A stretch of DNA of 64,000 bases from Sycobia sp. Sy_11 (Eukaryota; Arthropoda; Insecta; Hymenoptera; Epichrysomallidae), in NCBI GenBank assembly GCA_018907035.1, contig JACCIC010000039.1:1137001-1201000 (forward strand). The letters run 5' to 3'. The position numbers and the translations under genes were made by a program. A model generated the notes under the pieces. The model saw only the letters and a list, made by a program, of their open reading frames with translations. It made no database searches and was not told the DNA's origin. Each line of letters starts with the position of its first letter. Positions within the stretch are counted from its first letter, which is position 1. Below are positions 50,071 to 63,003 of the stretch, piece after piece.

Positions 50071-51504
50071 TGTGCTAGTCTTCTCTACGAAAACATGCAG
50101 AATGTCAGTTTTCAATGCGAAGTTTGATATGTGCTAGTTTTTATTGGGGCTGTTGTGTAATAACGTATCAAACAAATCAATACTTCCCTTTACAAGTTTT
50201 ACAATAATGCGGAACGTGCACTTGTCAGTTATAAATTTTTTGAAATTATTTGTTATATGTTACATGAAAATATGAGCATTTTTATAAATAATATATTGGA
50301 TTAATTATTAATTATGAAAGTGACTTAAAACTTTAACCTACTTTCAAATCGACGTTTCACCTGTAATGTCACTAATTTAATTCCCACCGGAAGTCAATGT
50401 ATATAGTATAAATACAATAAAGGTGCGTTAGCCCATGACAGAAACATAGCAATATAATAAGCATCTGTTTTGAATTTATTTTGACAATTATATGGCGATA
50501 TTAACATTTGATTTTTCGATACAACCTTGCAAAAATTAACCAAAAATACCATGCTTATACTGAAAAAAATATTTTCGTAAATTAAGAAAATATTCACTAG
50601 ATTTAAGAGTATGTGGTTTGATTCAATTGAATTCTTCTTGCATTAAGTAAATACTTCCTTGATTTAAAAAAATGCTTTCTCAATTTAAGAAAATAATTTA
50701 CTTAGTACAAAACAGGAAAATATTTACTTGGTAACAGTTATTTTTTTCTCAGTGTACTATTGCTACGTTTCTGTTACACACTTAATACGGTGTTATAACT
50801 AATATACATAACAGAGGCTCACTTACGTTTTTGTTGATGTCGACATTGCTTGAAAAGTTTCATTCGAAACAGGATTTAATTTTAGGGTGCAAAGACAATT
50901 TATTAATAAATTATTACGTGTATTAAAAAACAGTCGAGTAAGTTCGATTATTTTATGATAAACTATTATTTAAAAATAGAATTCGAAAAAGTGCCAATTC
51001 TCATTATATATATATAATTGTATATTATTATCTATTACAATTGCTTGTCTAATATTTATAGATAAGATTACAAATAAATGGTATATATTGAATATAGAAT
51101 TTAGAAAAATGATTTCAAAGTTTTCTTAACATTAGAAGCATTAATAACGTACGAGAAAGCTACGATATTTCCAAAGTATTTTTGGAAATACTGGGACCGA
51201 CTCCTCGGTACAGTGCACAGCGTCCGCCAATCTTTGAGGGAAACTGCGCGCTGCCGAGACCAGGCGAGATTCCATAAACAAGCGGTCGCGAACTCTGGAG
51301 TCTCGACCTGTAATCGGTCGCGTCTATAACACGGACATGGGTTTCACCAGAAACGACCAATAATCCCCTCGTGGTACAGTCGATCGCAACACGGAGACAT
51401 CGAACGCGATTAAAAAGAACGCTAACTAATGTAACAGAGGCGAATATTCGAATTTTATCGATTAACAACGGCCACCCCACTCAACAGGGTTATCACGTCT
51501 ACAC

Positions 51505-51509
51505 TTCTC

Positions 51510-51548
<39 letters not shown>

Positions 51549-51564
51549 GTGTCTCTCCCTCTCT
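51505..51564. repeat. (CT)n microsatellite, interrupted
   Basis: CT tract with CCC and TGT interruptions. Confidence 0.95.
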
Positions 51565-52470
51565 TCCTAACGGTCCATACGGTTGCTTGCCACAGGTGCT
51601 TTCATACCTATAATCTCTGGTTTGGCACACACAACTTCGCACGGGGGTTTTTCCGCTCGTTTAGCCTTCATCTCTCCGATACCTGCCAAAAGAAATATGT
51701 TCCCAACGGCTGTCGCACGCCAGTATATCTGTAGGATATGCATCGCATCCTTTCATAAACTAACTATTTTCAACTCTTGAACTTTAACGAAAAATTAAAA
51801 AAATATAGCGTCATAAAAAAGTAAGGAGCTTGAATTTGACAATGAGGTTCAAATAACTATTGTTAATAGTATATTATAGATAGTATATTATAGATTGAAT
51901 TTATCTATAACAGAAAATTGATTAAAATACTATTTATAAGCAAACATAAAAGCTCGGGTTGATTACTTCACGAGCTCGTGATATGTGTGTACGGTGCAGT
52001 GACGTCATGATGTAATGGAATATAGATTCAAATTCAGAGTTAGATTGACAGACAACTTCAATATGTAATAATTCATCAGTTAATGAATTTTTTTATTTTC
52101 ACCTTCATTGATAATACTTGCGATTAAAGTATTGAAAAATAATGCTAAATAATTTTTTACCTCATAAAATTCAATTCGCCACTGGATCATCATATCAGGT
52201 TTGTAAAACTACTATGCCAGGTTATGTGGCACTGCGATATATTTTCCTGAAAAAACTGTGCAACACATTAGCTAAGCTTCTTTCTCTGAATGCAGTTGAT
52301 TTTCATCAAATAAATTCATTTGTTTGATTATTATAGTCGATTTGTTTTAGTATTACCGAATATGAAAAGTAATATTTTCGTATGTAATTTCAGAATCTAA
52401 AGTCAGATTTCGAAAAGGTTTTGATGAATATTCGACGTATTCGCTCCAAATTGACTTTGAAAGCACTCAG

Positions 52471-52482
52471 GCCACCTAGTGG
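52471..52482 (-). promoter_or_regulatory. CTCF-like 12-base motif
   Basis: The - strand reads CCACTAGGTGGC, a full match to CCASYAGRKGGC. The surroundings are AT-rich with no gene, so an insulator-type role is possible. The call rests on the motif only. Confidence 0.3.
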
Positions 52483-53047
52483 AAGCATCCGAAACAAATT
52501 TAATAAATATTACTCATTTTGATTTACATTCATCCCCAAGTTTACGCTTTTTTCTTCATTTTATGGCCGTGTGAATGAGAAATACATAAATAACGAGATA
52601 GAAAAATTCAATATTCCAAAGTATACTTGTATTTTAAGATGATCTACATAGCTTTTATGAACGAAGAATAAAAAAAAAAGCATACTACTATATAACTTTC
52701 ATGCGTTAAATAAAAGTATTTTTGTACATATATGATAGGATATTTTAAAGCAACGATGTCACAAATTAATTCGGAAAAGAGATTTAGATTCGGCACACCA
52801 AAATAATTGCCTAGTACCGTACTCGTTTGTGATTGAAAATTTTGTAATGAGGTAATGTTCAGATGTAAATAATAATGTTATATAATGAGAAAAGGTAGCC
52901 GCATTAAAATAAAAAGAAATCATAGATCAAAAGGCACAGTACAACCGAAAGCTAAGTGTTCTATTATTTACACACGCAAAATCCGCGGAACAAATTACCG
53001 CAAAATCTGCAAGCTTGTCTATACATGCATACACACTCGGGCGTACA

Positions 53048-53080
53048 GACACACACGCACACACATGCATACATACACAC

Positions 53081-53126
<46 letters not shown>
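53048..53126. repeat. (CA)n-rich then (TA)n microsatellite
   Basis: ACAC and CATA words pass into about 22 TA units at 53082. Confidence 0.95.
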
Positions 53127-53131
<5 letters not shown>

Positions 53132-53668
53132 GTTTACATATCTGATCAAAGCAAACCCACCACCTCTTTGTCACTGTAACTTTATCTCCGTACCTCCGTT
53201 TTCAGGAAAGCAATGTACGCGATTCGGCAAAATCTGAAGACTGGAAAAGGTACGACAATAAACTGCGTTCCTGAAAGAGCGAAAGAGCAACGGAGACAGT
53301 CAGATAGGGAGAAAAGGAAGGGAGAGAGAGAGAGAGAGAGAGCGAGAAAGGACAGACGGAAGCGCGCTGCAGCGTACCGGACGAAGGGGGACGTTTACGA
53401 CTATTTTCCGGGCCCGCGATCGCTGATTCTCTCGGTATTGGGCTCCCCCCTCCTCCTCGCAAGAGAGGAGTTCACGCGAGCGCGCTCGCGCTCGTTAGTT
53501 CTATATGGAGAGGCGAGGGCGCGTTCGTAGTGCAGGGGTGGGAGTGAAATGAAGCGGAACCCGACTCGAGGTATATCCACCGATGCGTTAAGAGGCAGCA
53601 AGCGCACTGTATGTACATATACTACACGCACATGCGTGCGCGCTCAACTATTCCCTATATATATCCGG

Positions 53669-53670
<2 letters not shown>

Positions 53671-53724
<54 letters not shown>
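53671..53724. repeat. (TA)n microsatellite
   Basis: About 25 units with one TTTA interruption, in a CpG island. Confidence 0.95.
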
Positions 53725-54063
53725 CATTGGCGGGTTACACCGTGAAAGCTCGGCCGAGCGCTTGCGCGCGCAAGCACTCGGCCGGTCGTCCGTGGGGTAT
53801 ATTTTTGCGCGCGCGCTCGCGAGTTCGTGCAAAGAGGTCGTTATAAACGCAATTAAATTACGAGAATTTCATTATCCACTACCCCCTCCATGCCACCTCC
53901 TCCGAGGCGGTAATAGGGCCACTATACCGTATAGCCTCGAGAGGCGTGCGGGGAAATTTTATGAACTCCCCCGCGTGTGTAATATAACGAGGCGCGTGCC
54001 CGCTTTTTACTCGACTCCGTCCTTATTTTCCGACCACGGTCGCTATTGCATATATTTCGTATA

Positions 54064-54092
54064 TACACACACACGCGCGCGCGCGCGCGCGT
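54064..54092. repeat. (CA)n(CG)n microsatellite
   Basis: CA units followed by about 9 CG units. Confidence 0.9.
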
Positions 54093-54979
54093 GCACTCAC
54101 ACATACATCGCGATCACATCGATGATTCAGGCAGGACGCACACGATTAAGTCATCTTCAATTTCTGGTGAAAAGTGTCTTGTACTTAAAAGAGGGGAGTG
54201 AAACAGGTTCAGGTCTCCGGAATCAAGGAGCTACCGATCTGCAAAAAAAAAAACTGTAAAGATCTACATGTCGATGTGAAAAAATACGAAAAAGGATCGG
54301 CATTAAATAACTAATATTACCTACGGTATATCTAAATATTGTCTAAATATGGACAGAATCATTATCTCGTATATCTTTTGTTTCGCACCAAGTCATCAAT
54401 TGATTCATCAGAACTTAATTTAATGATATATTTGACCGATATTCATTTTGCTCCATCCATTTTCCTCAGTAATTTTATTACTCCTATGTGTAAGCAAATA
54501 GTACTGTAACTGAATAATGTAAAAGTATCAATATTGTATCAAACACTTTTCTGTAGGGATTGAAGCATGTTGACCGATTCATGGCTAAACATATGGGCAG
54601 TCGCTGGTGCATTAATTTGAAAAATAAACATTTTAAGAAATTAAAAAGAAAAAATATTAAATTACAGAAGCATTACTAATTTTTACCTTTTAATGCATAT
54701 TTGTTTGCCAATGAATATAGATAAAAACTGACGAGTAAACAGACTATTATTCTCTAGATCAATCTCAAAATATTTGCAATATCTTTTCGAAATCTTAATC
54801 AATTTTAATAAATAAATTTTACAGACGAAACAAAACTAAAGTTTGCCTGAAACGCAAATTTATAAAAATAATTGTTCAACGACAGAGTTAAAACCGTCAT
54901 CGATAATAATGACAAAATTCTTTATTTGAAGAACATTATCGAAGCATATTCGTACTATTCCAAATTCCATACCCTCCAA

Positions 54980-55450
54980 GCTGGTCCCGGCATTGAATTT
55001 CTGTCCAATCCCCACGCCCCCGGCTCCCTCTCCACGTCACGCACGCGACGAGGCAAAGCGTCGCGTCGAGTTCTCCGCGTCCTCGTTGTCTCGCATTATT
55101 GCCGGCCCGCGTGAGCGGCAAGCGAGAAAGCCCGCAAGCGCCTTTCTCGCTCGTTATTAAGCTGTTGCGACGTATAACATCGTACCCCTGTCCCCGCCCC
55201 CCCCATCTCCCACATTCCCTGTTCTGATTAATCGATGCCGTATCGCCGCGCTCGCGATGACGAGGGTGACAAGCAAGCGCGCGCGCGCGCGCGAGCGGCT
55301 TTTTTGCATGTCAAAGACGCCCCCCCCCACACCCAGCCTCGCTCTGCAGGTTTTACAAGCGCGAGCGCCACGGTATCGGCCTGGGGCCGACGAAAATTGC
55401 GGCTGGGTTGGTGCTTCACCATTACCAAGACAAAACGAGATTCGATAAAA
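54980..55450. other. CpG-rich block
   Basis: CG repeat at about 55278-55292 and homopolymer C runs; overlapping frames on both strands look like chance. Confidence 0.45.
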
Positions 55451-56195
55451 CATTGACTTGGCATGGAGAAACTATTGTACCGTAAAGTATTGCCATGGAC
55501 TCGTATGGCTCATGGGATTGTCAGTCTTGTCTTGGTATTTGGCAAAGAAAGCATTTGTGTTAATTTTGAAAATTTGGCCAATATTTAACCAAATTAATTT
55601 ACGAAACAAATTACCAGAACATGAAAATATTTTAACAATTAATAGTTTTTCACACCAAGGATGTTGCAATTTTACAGCCAATTAATAAAGAATAAATCAA
55701 TCCTTTATGAACATGTACGCTTTGAAATAATGATGCTGCGGCTTGAAAATATTCGTTTGGAGAACACCCGCACAGCAATTGTTGCTAATGTATCTTACAA
55801 TAGAACAATCGTACACATTCGAACTTCCTTAATACATTAAATTATATGGTGTCAAGAATATTAAAAAATTCCAATTTTGAAACAAATTCAAACAAAGCTA
55901 ATGGAACGCTGTGTCTCTGATACTTTTTTCAAATTAAACTTGTAATTGAAAGGAGCATATGCTTGTTTATGACGATGATAATGATTTGATTTGCAATAAT
56001 CATGAACATTTAAATAACATTTTATTTCCAAATACATTAAGATGTAACATAATACAGTGTAACCCAGACCAAGATTCTTATAAATCCTAATGGAAAAACC
56101 TTGCCAAGACCAATATATCCACGATATAAGCCATCGTCTTGGGTCTTTGAAACTTTTTTTTTTACGGTTTTGTCATGGTATTTGCCTGAATTTCT
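55415..56195. repeat. Dispersed TTTTGTCTTGGTATTTG-like motif in both orientations
   Basis: TTACCAAGACAAAAC (about 55423), CTTGTCTTGGTATTTGG (about 55528) and TTTTGTCATGGTATTTGC (about 56166) are related; the first is inverted relative to the others. Further ACCAAGA and CCAAGACC words occur at 56066-56110. The short frames here are probably not genes. Confidence 0.35.
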
Positions 56196-56199
56196 TATC

Positions 56200-59050
56200 C
56201 GAGACCGGACAGTATCAAGATTAGTCTTCGGTATATTGACGAAGTCGTACTCTCGGCAAAGCGGAAAAGAAGTCGGGAGTTACGAAAGGGAATTGGCGAA
56301 AATCATTGCGACCGATATATACGCGCCCGACACGACGAGGCGGCGATTTGTTCGCGAATCCGGGGCATAAGGCTTGAGCTGCAGCGACGAGGCGCGCGTG
56401 CCTCGGCGGCTTCGAGTGGCGCGCGGTCCATATATCCGTACCATACAGTCTGAACTCCGCTTACGAAATCTAAACCAGGGAATATTTTTACCGATCTTCG
56501 AGTTTTTTCATTTTTTGAAAGAGAAAAAATCTAAACAATCGTATAGACTTATTAATGTGAGAAATCCATATGGAATCTTTCCTTAATCCCACTGGTAAAA
56601 GAAAAATGTTAAAAATCAACTCTCACAGTTATTCAGAGTATATTCTGGATTTTAAGAGGGTCTATGCCATTAATTTTGAGAATTTATTCTCAGTCATTGT
56701 TCTTCATCACTGATAATATACTCTCAAAGAAATAGAAGGTATAAAAGTTCAGCATTAATTATGCATGCACAATGGTTAAGAATTACTTTCAACTGTTTAG
56801 AATTAGCTGTTGAAGTAAGGACTTTATCCAAAAAATTTTTACCTTAAAAATTAGTTATCATGTACTCTCAACAATTTGATTCTACTCTTCATAATTGAGA
56901 AACGAATCTTTGAAAGTGTAAATTAAGTAATATACAATTAAGCCTGTGCCTATATATATAGGTGAACATATAGAGCAGAAATGAAAACGCATTATTCAAA
57001 GAACTACATGAATTGTATAAATACTATATAAAGTGTACGCTGTAGTAAGGATATCTGTCATAGCTCGTTCGCGCAAGTAGCGAACGTAACCTCAGTTACT
57101 CTGGAATACACGATATCTATATATGCGATACGTTTAATATATAATGCATATGTCTAGAAATATGTATAATGTGACGTTATAATGTAATTGCGTTCAGTGC
57201 GTGAATTTATCGTCCATACAGAATCAAGTGAACAACCTTTTCAGCCTACATGCATTAAATTCAAGATCATTTTATGAGAGTAACTCCATTAAACCGTCAA
57301 ATAGAGTTAATCAAAAATTAAAAGTACAATTGTCAATTAAATAGTCAAATGGGAATTTTACTTGTCGAATTCGATGTATGGTATTATGCCGGAAAAGGAA
57401 AAAATATTTTTTTTGCGGAAGGCACGATTTTCTAGATTTCTTTCACTGACGTCCCTTGAACGACGAGCATAAACGAAATTCAGACAAAATTTTATCGTGG
57501 AATCGTAAAAATTGTTAATTTGATCTCTGAAACAGCATCAGTGATTATCCATCTATTAAAAAATTCGCCTAAGTTAGGTATCTATATATATTTTTATCTC
57601 ATAAGTAAAAAAAAAGGTTCACATGAATAAGTGACAATATACTTAGACTAAGGAAAATTCACTTACACTTGGAGAAGTTCATATGCGTTGTGGAGCTCAA
57701 GTTTTAACGGTTTTACTTCGAGATCCCATCCATTGCCCGTGAGCTGCCTGAAAACTATTCAAAATTTACCCAGCAGGTACTGCGCGCTTGTACGACTCAA
57801 ACGAATTATACTCTCTACAATCGCACAAGTGAAATTCTAACTTATTGAGTAAATTTACTTAATTTATCGTATATCAATAACTGAGCTTTCACTTATTGGT
57901 AAGTAATTGTTAAACTTTAGTATATGATAATCGAAAAACGACCCTGAAGCTCTAAGTAAAATATTTACTATGTATCATTAATTTCAATTCTAACATTTAT
58001 TGGTAAATTAAATAATTATTAGTAAGGTTAATTATAATTTCAGTCATTAACATCATCGCGAAGTAACGATCTTTTATGTTTAATTTTAAACAAGTTATTT
58101 GAATTAATACACTGAATCATCAAGTTAATGTTCTCGAAGGTGTGATTTCTGGTACAGAGATTCATTTTTTCTATAAAAGTTTATGCTGACATTAATTGTC
58201 GAGTACAAGGCGTTCTTTTTTAAACATTTATAAATGTTTTATAAATATTTTCATCCTTTATCGGTTAATTTTTTTAAATTCTTTTACTTATAATTCTTCA
58301 CTAACTAGAAATATATTTTCATTCAAGTTCATTTTTTTACTTGGATCATAAATAAATTAATACTTATCTTAATAATGAAGAAATGTTTAAACTATTTAAA
58401 TCAATGAGCACGAACTTTATGTAAATAAATATTCAGTTTAGTGAGAAGTATATTCCAAGACTATGCATTTTTTGTGGTAAAAAAATACCCCCTGCTATGA
58501 AAAGTTATAACATTTAAGATTTTGAATTTTTAATATTTTGGTTAAAATCACATTTGAAGAAAATGCTATTCACAGCATTTAGAAACATCTTCATTTTATC
58601 GCAGTATTTCAATTTAGCTTAACGATAATCTATTGTTTATTGATGTACTGATTTTTTTTTCGACTGAATCCGAAGAGGAAGAAGACAAAAATTATGAAAA
58701 ATTCATATTTTTCGAGAGCCTCTTAACTTCATTAAAACCTTGATTCGATAGTACTTAAAAACTCATTAAAGAACCTGAATTGAAGATTTTTTAATTTAGC
58801 TGGATAGTCTGGGACGAAGATTTGTTCGAATTCCGTTGATACCAATGCTTCGAGAGAATTGGACTAAAACTTTGAAAATAAATCAATTTTTTCAACTGGG
58901 CGCCATGGAATTGCGCGTTTCACATTATTGCAAACCTTTAGATAAACAGCATAAAACATCACAAGAGATATCAGAACCTAAAGAAAATAACTACTCCCTG
59001 CCATGGGCTTCTGTAACCTCATTCTATCAAGCCCTACGTAGCTTTGTCAA
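56200..59050. other. AT-rich DNA after a small CpG-rich block
   Basis: 56255-56440 is CpG-rich, with a + strand frame ending at 56370 that has no recognised family. 56.45-59.05 kb is AT-rich; the 73-residue frame at 58836-59057 (+) is unrecognised. Confidence 0.4.
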
Positions 59051-59352
59051 GATTTAGGATAAATTGGGACTATTGCGGTGCGAGCGTTCCTGCCCGGTCT
59101 CTCGGCCTGACGCCGCTCTACTCCGCGCTTCGCGCGACCGTCGGTGAACGAAATCAAGGAGCGAGACGAAGCTTATTAACATTTTTGCTGTTTCGTTTGC
59201 TTCCCCCATCCCCCCTACTACTCTCTGCCTCTCGCGCACTCTCCCTTCGCGCAGCGGCTCAATGTTATATATAATGGTTCTTAAATGACGACGGCATAAA
59301 ACCCATTTAATCAGGGAAAGAGGGGAGTCGAGAGTCGCTCGCCAGGTTGGAT

Positions 59353-59371
59353 CGCGCGCGCGCGCGCGCGT

Positions 59372-59412
<41 letters not shown>
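59353..59412. repeat. (CG)n then (GA)n microsatellites
   Basis: About 9 CG units, four bases, then about 19 GA units. Confidence 0.95.
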
Positions 59413-59415
<3 letters not shown>

Positions 59416-61295
59416 TGGGGAATTGGCTGTTTTTTCTTCTTCTTTTTTTTTTTTTTGTAATTATTGTCCCTTATCAGATAGTCAGCTTATTCAATTTTCG
59501 CTTTTTGTTCGCGCCGCTTTCTGAAAATAGCTAAGCGACTCGGTCGCGATAATGCCTCTCGGTGCTGGCGAACTTTTAAACGCGTCGTTTGTATTTTTAT
59601 CCGACTCGATGGAAACGGCCGGTACTGGCTGCAATTCGGAGAAAATGAGATTTCTAATTGAGGCCACTTTTAGAAGTAATCTCTAAGTAATTGAATAGTA
59701 CTGAATGATGACGTTAGTTTTTATATTTTGCTGCTTATGTATTTAGTTGACTTTTTTTTTTATATTTTATTAAACTTTTATTTTGCATTAGTAATTTTCG
59801 AGCACGCCGTATATTTACTATTGGCAATTTTGAATGAAACAATGCTGCATGAAGTACATAAGCATTTCTATCCTGTTCCATAACTTGGCGATGTATTTAC
59901 AAAGGAGTATCGAATCGATACGCGAATTCATATTCATTTTCCATGAATGCATTAAAATAATTATCGAGCTTGTAACGCTATTTGATCGACGACCAATTCT
60001 ATATCCGTGACAAATGTAACTAATAAAAAATATTCTATATAAAAGTTCATATCGAAATGAAAAGTCAGTAAAATATTCCATGTGCAGGCGAATCGATATA
60101 CTAATTTTATCAACGGGTGCTCTACTCGAGGATATGGAACATTTATTTTTTCTGACAATACGTATACACGCGATCTTTTCGAATAAAACGAAAGCGATGT
60201 TATAGAATTGAATTTTGCGAAAAAAGAAAACTTGATTTATTATAAAATTGCTATTACCTTTTGTAATTCACTAATACTTAATGGATAGGTTGCAAAATGT
60301 TGATTTTAAATAAAACCAGAAAAAAGCATTCTTCCTTACTCTATCTGAGAAATTTCAGATGAAAAAAAAAATAAACCAAATATATCATCGGGGACATAGT
60401 TAAGTTTCAATGTACGGTTAATCGAAGAGCTTCACGTTAATTTTCTATTGCTAAGAAACATTGAAGAATTCTGATTGAATTTCATGTATCATAAATTTGC
60501 CGAGAATAATCTGTACATCTTAGTTGAATACACTTTCTAATATAATTTTAAATTATTCAAAATTCTCGTCACCGATCGTACGAGCAATATTTTATTGAAT
60601 TACCTTTTATTCATTGTAATATATGGAATATTATATGTCTTGTTCATATTGCTGCAAAAAAGAACAGTAATTTCAATGAATATAATTGAAACTTTCTCTC
60701 TTGTTCTGAATCTACGTTATATGAAATTTTCAATAAAAATATAGCCGAGTTTTAAATTAATGATGTAATAGATATAAAAATGTATATTAAAAATCAACAA
60801 GTATTTATTAGTACGATAATGGTGCTATTTTACGTTACCATATTATCTTAACTATATAATGATTGTATAAAATACAAAATTGCGTTTCTTATGCTTCATT
60901 CGTCAGTGCAGTAAAATTTTTAAACTGGCGAATAATTTAATCTGGGTTTAAAAATGCGTATAGAAAAGCTCGAAGTGTCCATTTAAGTTGTAAATTGCAA
61001 GGGAAGTTAATCCGAGAAAGAAGTAAAGTAAACCGATCGTGCTCGTTAATAATTTACGTCTTCGAAAAAGAAGATTGCATCCTGCAATTGTTGTACAATT
61101 GTAAATCTTATATTGACAATGACATTTATCGATAATTATAGTTCGTACGCATGTTGGTCAAACGATAATATAAGGCAGAATCGAATTATCGTCTGTTAAT
61201 TTATTATCTATCTAATCTATATATTTTAATTCATTTTGAGTATTTCTCTATTCAAAGATTTTATCCGAATGAATCTGTCAGAGAAATCTCGTATC

Positions 61296-61297
<2 letters not shown>

Positions 61298-61351
<54 letters not shown>
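61298..61351. repeat. (TA)n microsatellite
   Basis: About 27 units. Confidence 0.95.
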
Positions 61352-61353
<2 letters not shown>

Positions 61354-62089
61354 ACATAATAATATTTTAAAAATATGTTTCTAAAAAATCGCGCCAATAA
61401 CGCTGCTTTTTTTTTTAAAAAAGAAAAACGCATCTTGAATATTGGTGGAACAAAATCGGATTTATATGAACAATTCAATATGATAATGTCTCGTACGTCC
61501 CCAGAACATCACATCATCGAAGAAAAGGAATAATTTATGTACAATAATCTATTCGAACATCTAAGTAACATACAATTAAAATTTAGTGAATAATTTTTGA
61601 GACAAAGAAAAGGATGTAATTTTTATGTATTAATTCATTGAAAAATATCATTAAATAATATTAAGTAAAATAATATAACGCTTACGAACAATGAGCTATT
61701 AAAATTGTTTGACATACAAATATACAGAAATAAAATTATTTCATTTTTGTTCTGCATATCCTGAAGAGTTTCTTTTCATTTTAATCGTAAGTAACTTAAA
61801 TATATAAATTAGTTATTTGTCTATATACAGTATCTTTTTCCTAGGGAAATAATTTTTATTAATTATATAGTATTATAATTATTTATTATCCTACTCAACA
61901 ATATCAAAACTATATGTTGTGACAAAAATTTTGTCGCAATCGGCAAATAATACTTTCGAGATTTTCGATCCGAAAGGAACAAACTCTTAGTAGTATCGTA
62001 AGATTTATGAATAAAAGCATTAATGTTCGGCACTAAATATGCAGAAAGTCAGAGAAAGGCAAAAATAAAGAGAACTAATAACAATCCAT

Positions 62090-62525
62090 TCACAAGGGCA
62101 AACAGAAACTCTCCCATCGAGTTTAATCCCCCCGCAGACAAACCCGTCAGATATAATAAGTCCGGTAGTTATTTCATCGTGTCAGAAATCAATTAGGGCG
62201 CAGCGTGCGTCTTGTTCTCCGACCTCCCCCTCCACTCCACCTCTTCAACCCGCCACCTATCATCCCCGCTCCATTCCGCCAATCCCCGCACTCGAAGAAT
62301 CGAAAGCCGCCACGCAGCCCCGAGCTGCTCCGGATTACGATTCCCAAAAGTCGGCGCTCGCCCCCCCCCACTCTCTAACCCCTCCCTGAAAACCCCTCGG
62401 AATAGCACACCGGGACTAATATAACGCCATATGCCCTCGGTCCGGCGCTAATCCGCGGGAAAAAGGGAAAGTCGCGGAACCATCCAATATCTTTGGTATA
62501 TATATATACATATATAAAACGATTT

Positions 62526-62580
<55 letters not shown>

Positions 62581-62930
62581 TATATGAAATCACCGGACTC
62601 TTTTGTATATTCAGTGGCGCCCGTTTGCACTTGCGCGCTAGTAGCAGCAAGTAGAATGGAGAGGGGCGGGGGTCAAATAGACCCGGCACGCGTCTCCGTC
62701 ACCCTGTTCATTATATAAATGGGAGATGCGGGACGAAGGGCCGGGAATACGTACGGTATGTCGTTTATATATATATATATAGCGAAGGAGAGAAATTTAT
62801 TAGCCCGATGCGCGTAACGTTACCGCGCGCGTCTCACTGTCGGCTACGCTTTATCGCCCCACCCCCCACCTAACCTAACTCTCATTATCGGGTGTATGAA
62901 GGTGGGAGGGGTGGGCGATCAACGTACATA
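62090..62930. other. GC-rich island
   Basis: C-rich and CpG-rich DNA with a TA tract; two CCTAA units at about 62870 are too few to be telomeric. No gene recognised. Confidence 0.45.
62529..62574. repeat. (TA)n microsatellite
   Basis: About 23 units inside the 62.1-62.9 kb GC-rich island. Confidence 0.95.
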
Positions 62931-63003
62931 GATGGATTTTCTTCATTCGCGAATTCTGCTATTGTGAGATCTGAGATGAGAGATTGTTAGATAGATGTAT
63001 GTA

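Larger units (their letters stand above)
50130..53200. other. AT-rich DNA with one GC-richer patch
   Basis: The patch at 51160-51480 has a 106-residue - strand frame with no recognised family. The CTCF-like site at 52471 is the only other signal besides microsatellites. Confidence 0.45.
53210..54160. other. CpG-rich island
   Basis: Contains GA, TA and CA/CG tracts. The + strand frame 53549-54259 is driven by the TA repeat and shows no domain. Confidence 0.45.
59050..62080. other. CpG-rich block then AT-rich DNA
   Basis: 59.05-59.65 kb is CpG-rich with CG and GA tracts; beyond it only a TA tract stands out. Confidence 0.45.

Noticed and set aside
53549..54259. 236-residue frame on the + strand
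   Set aside because: Driven by TA and CA/CG repeats in a CpG island, with no domain.
58836..59057. 73-residue frame on the + strand as a gene or exon
   Set aside because: No known family, no clear splice signals checked, and AT-rich surroundings; left uncalled.
62868..62880. Telomeric CCTAA repeat
   Set aside because: Only two units, far too few.
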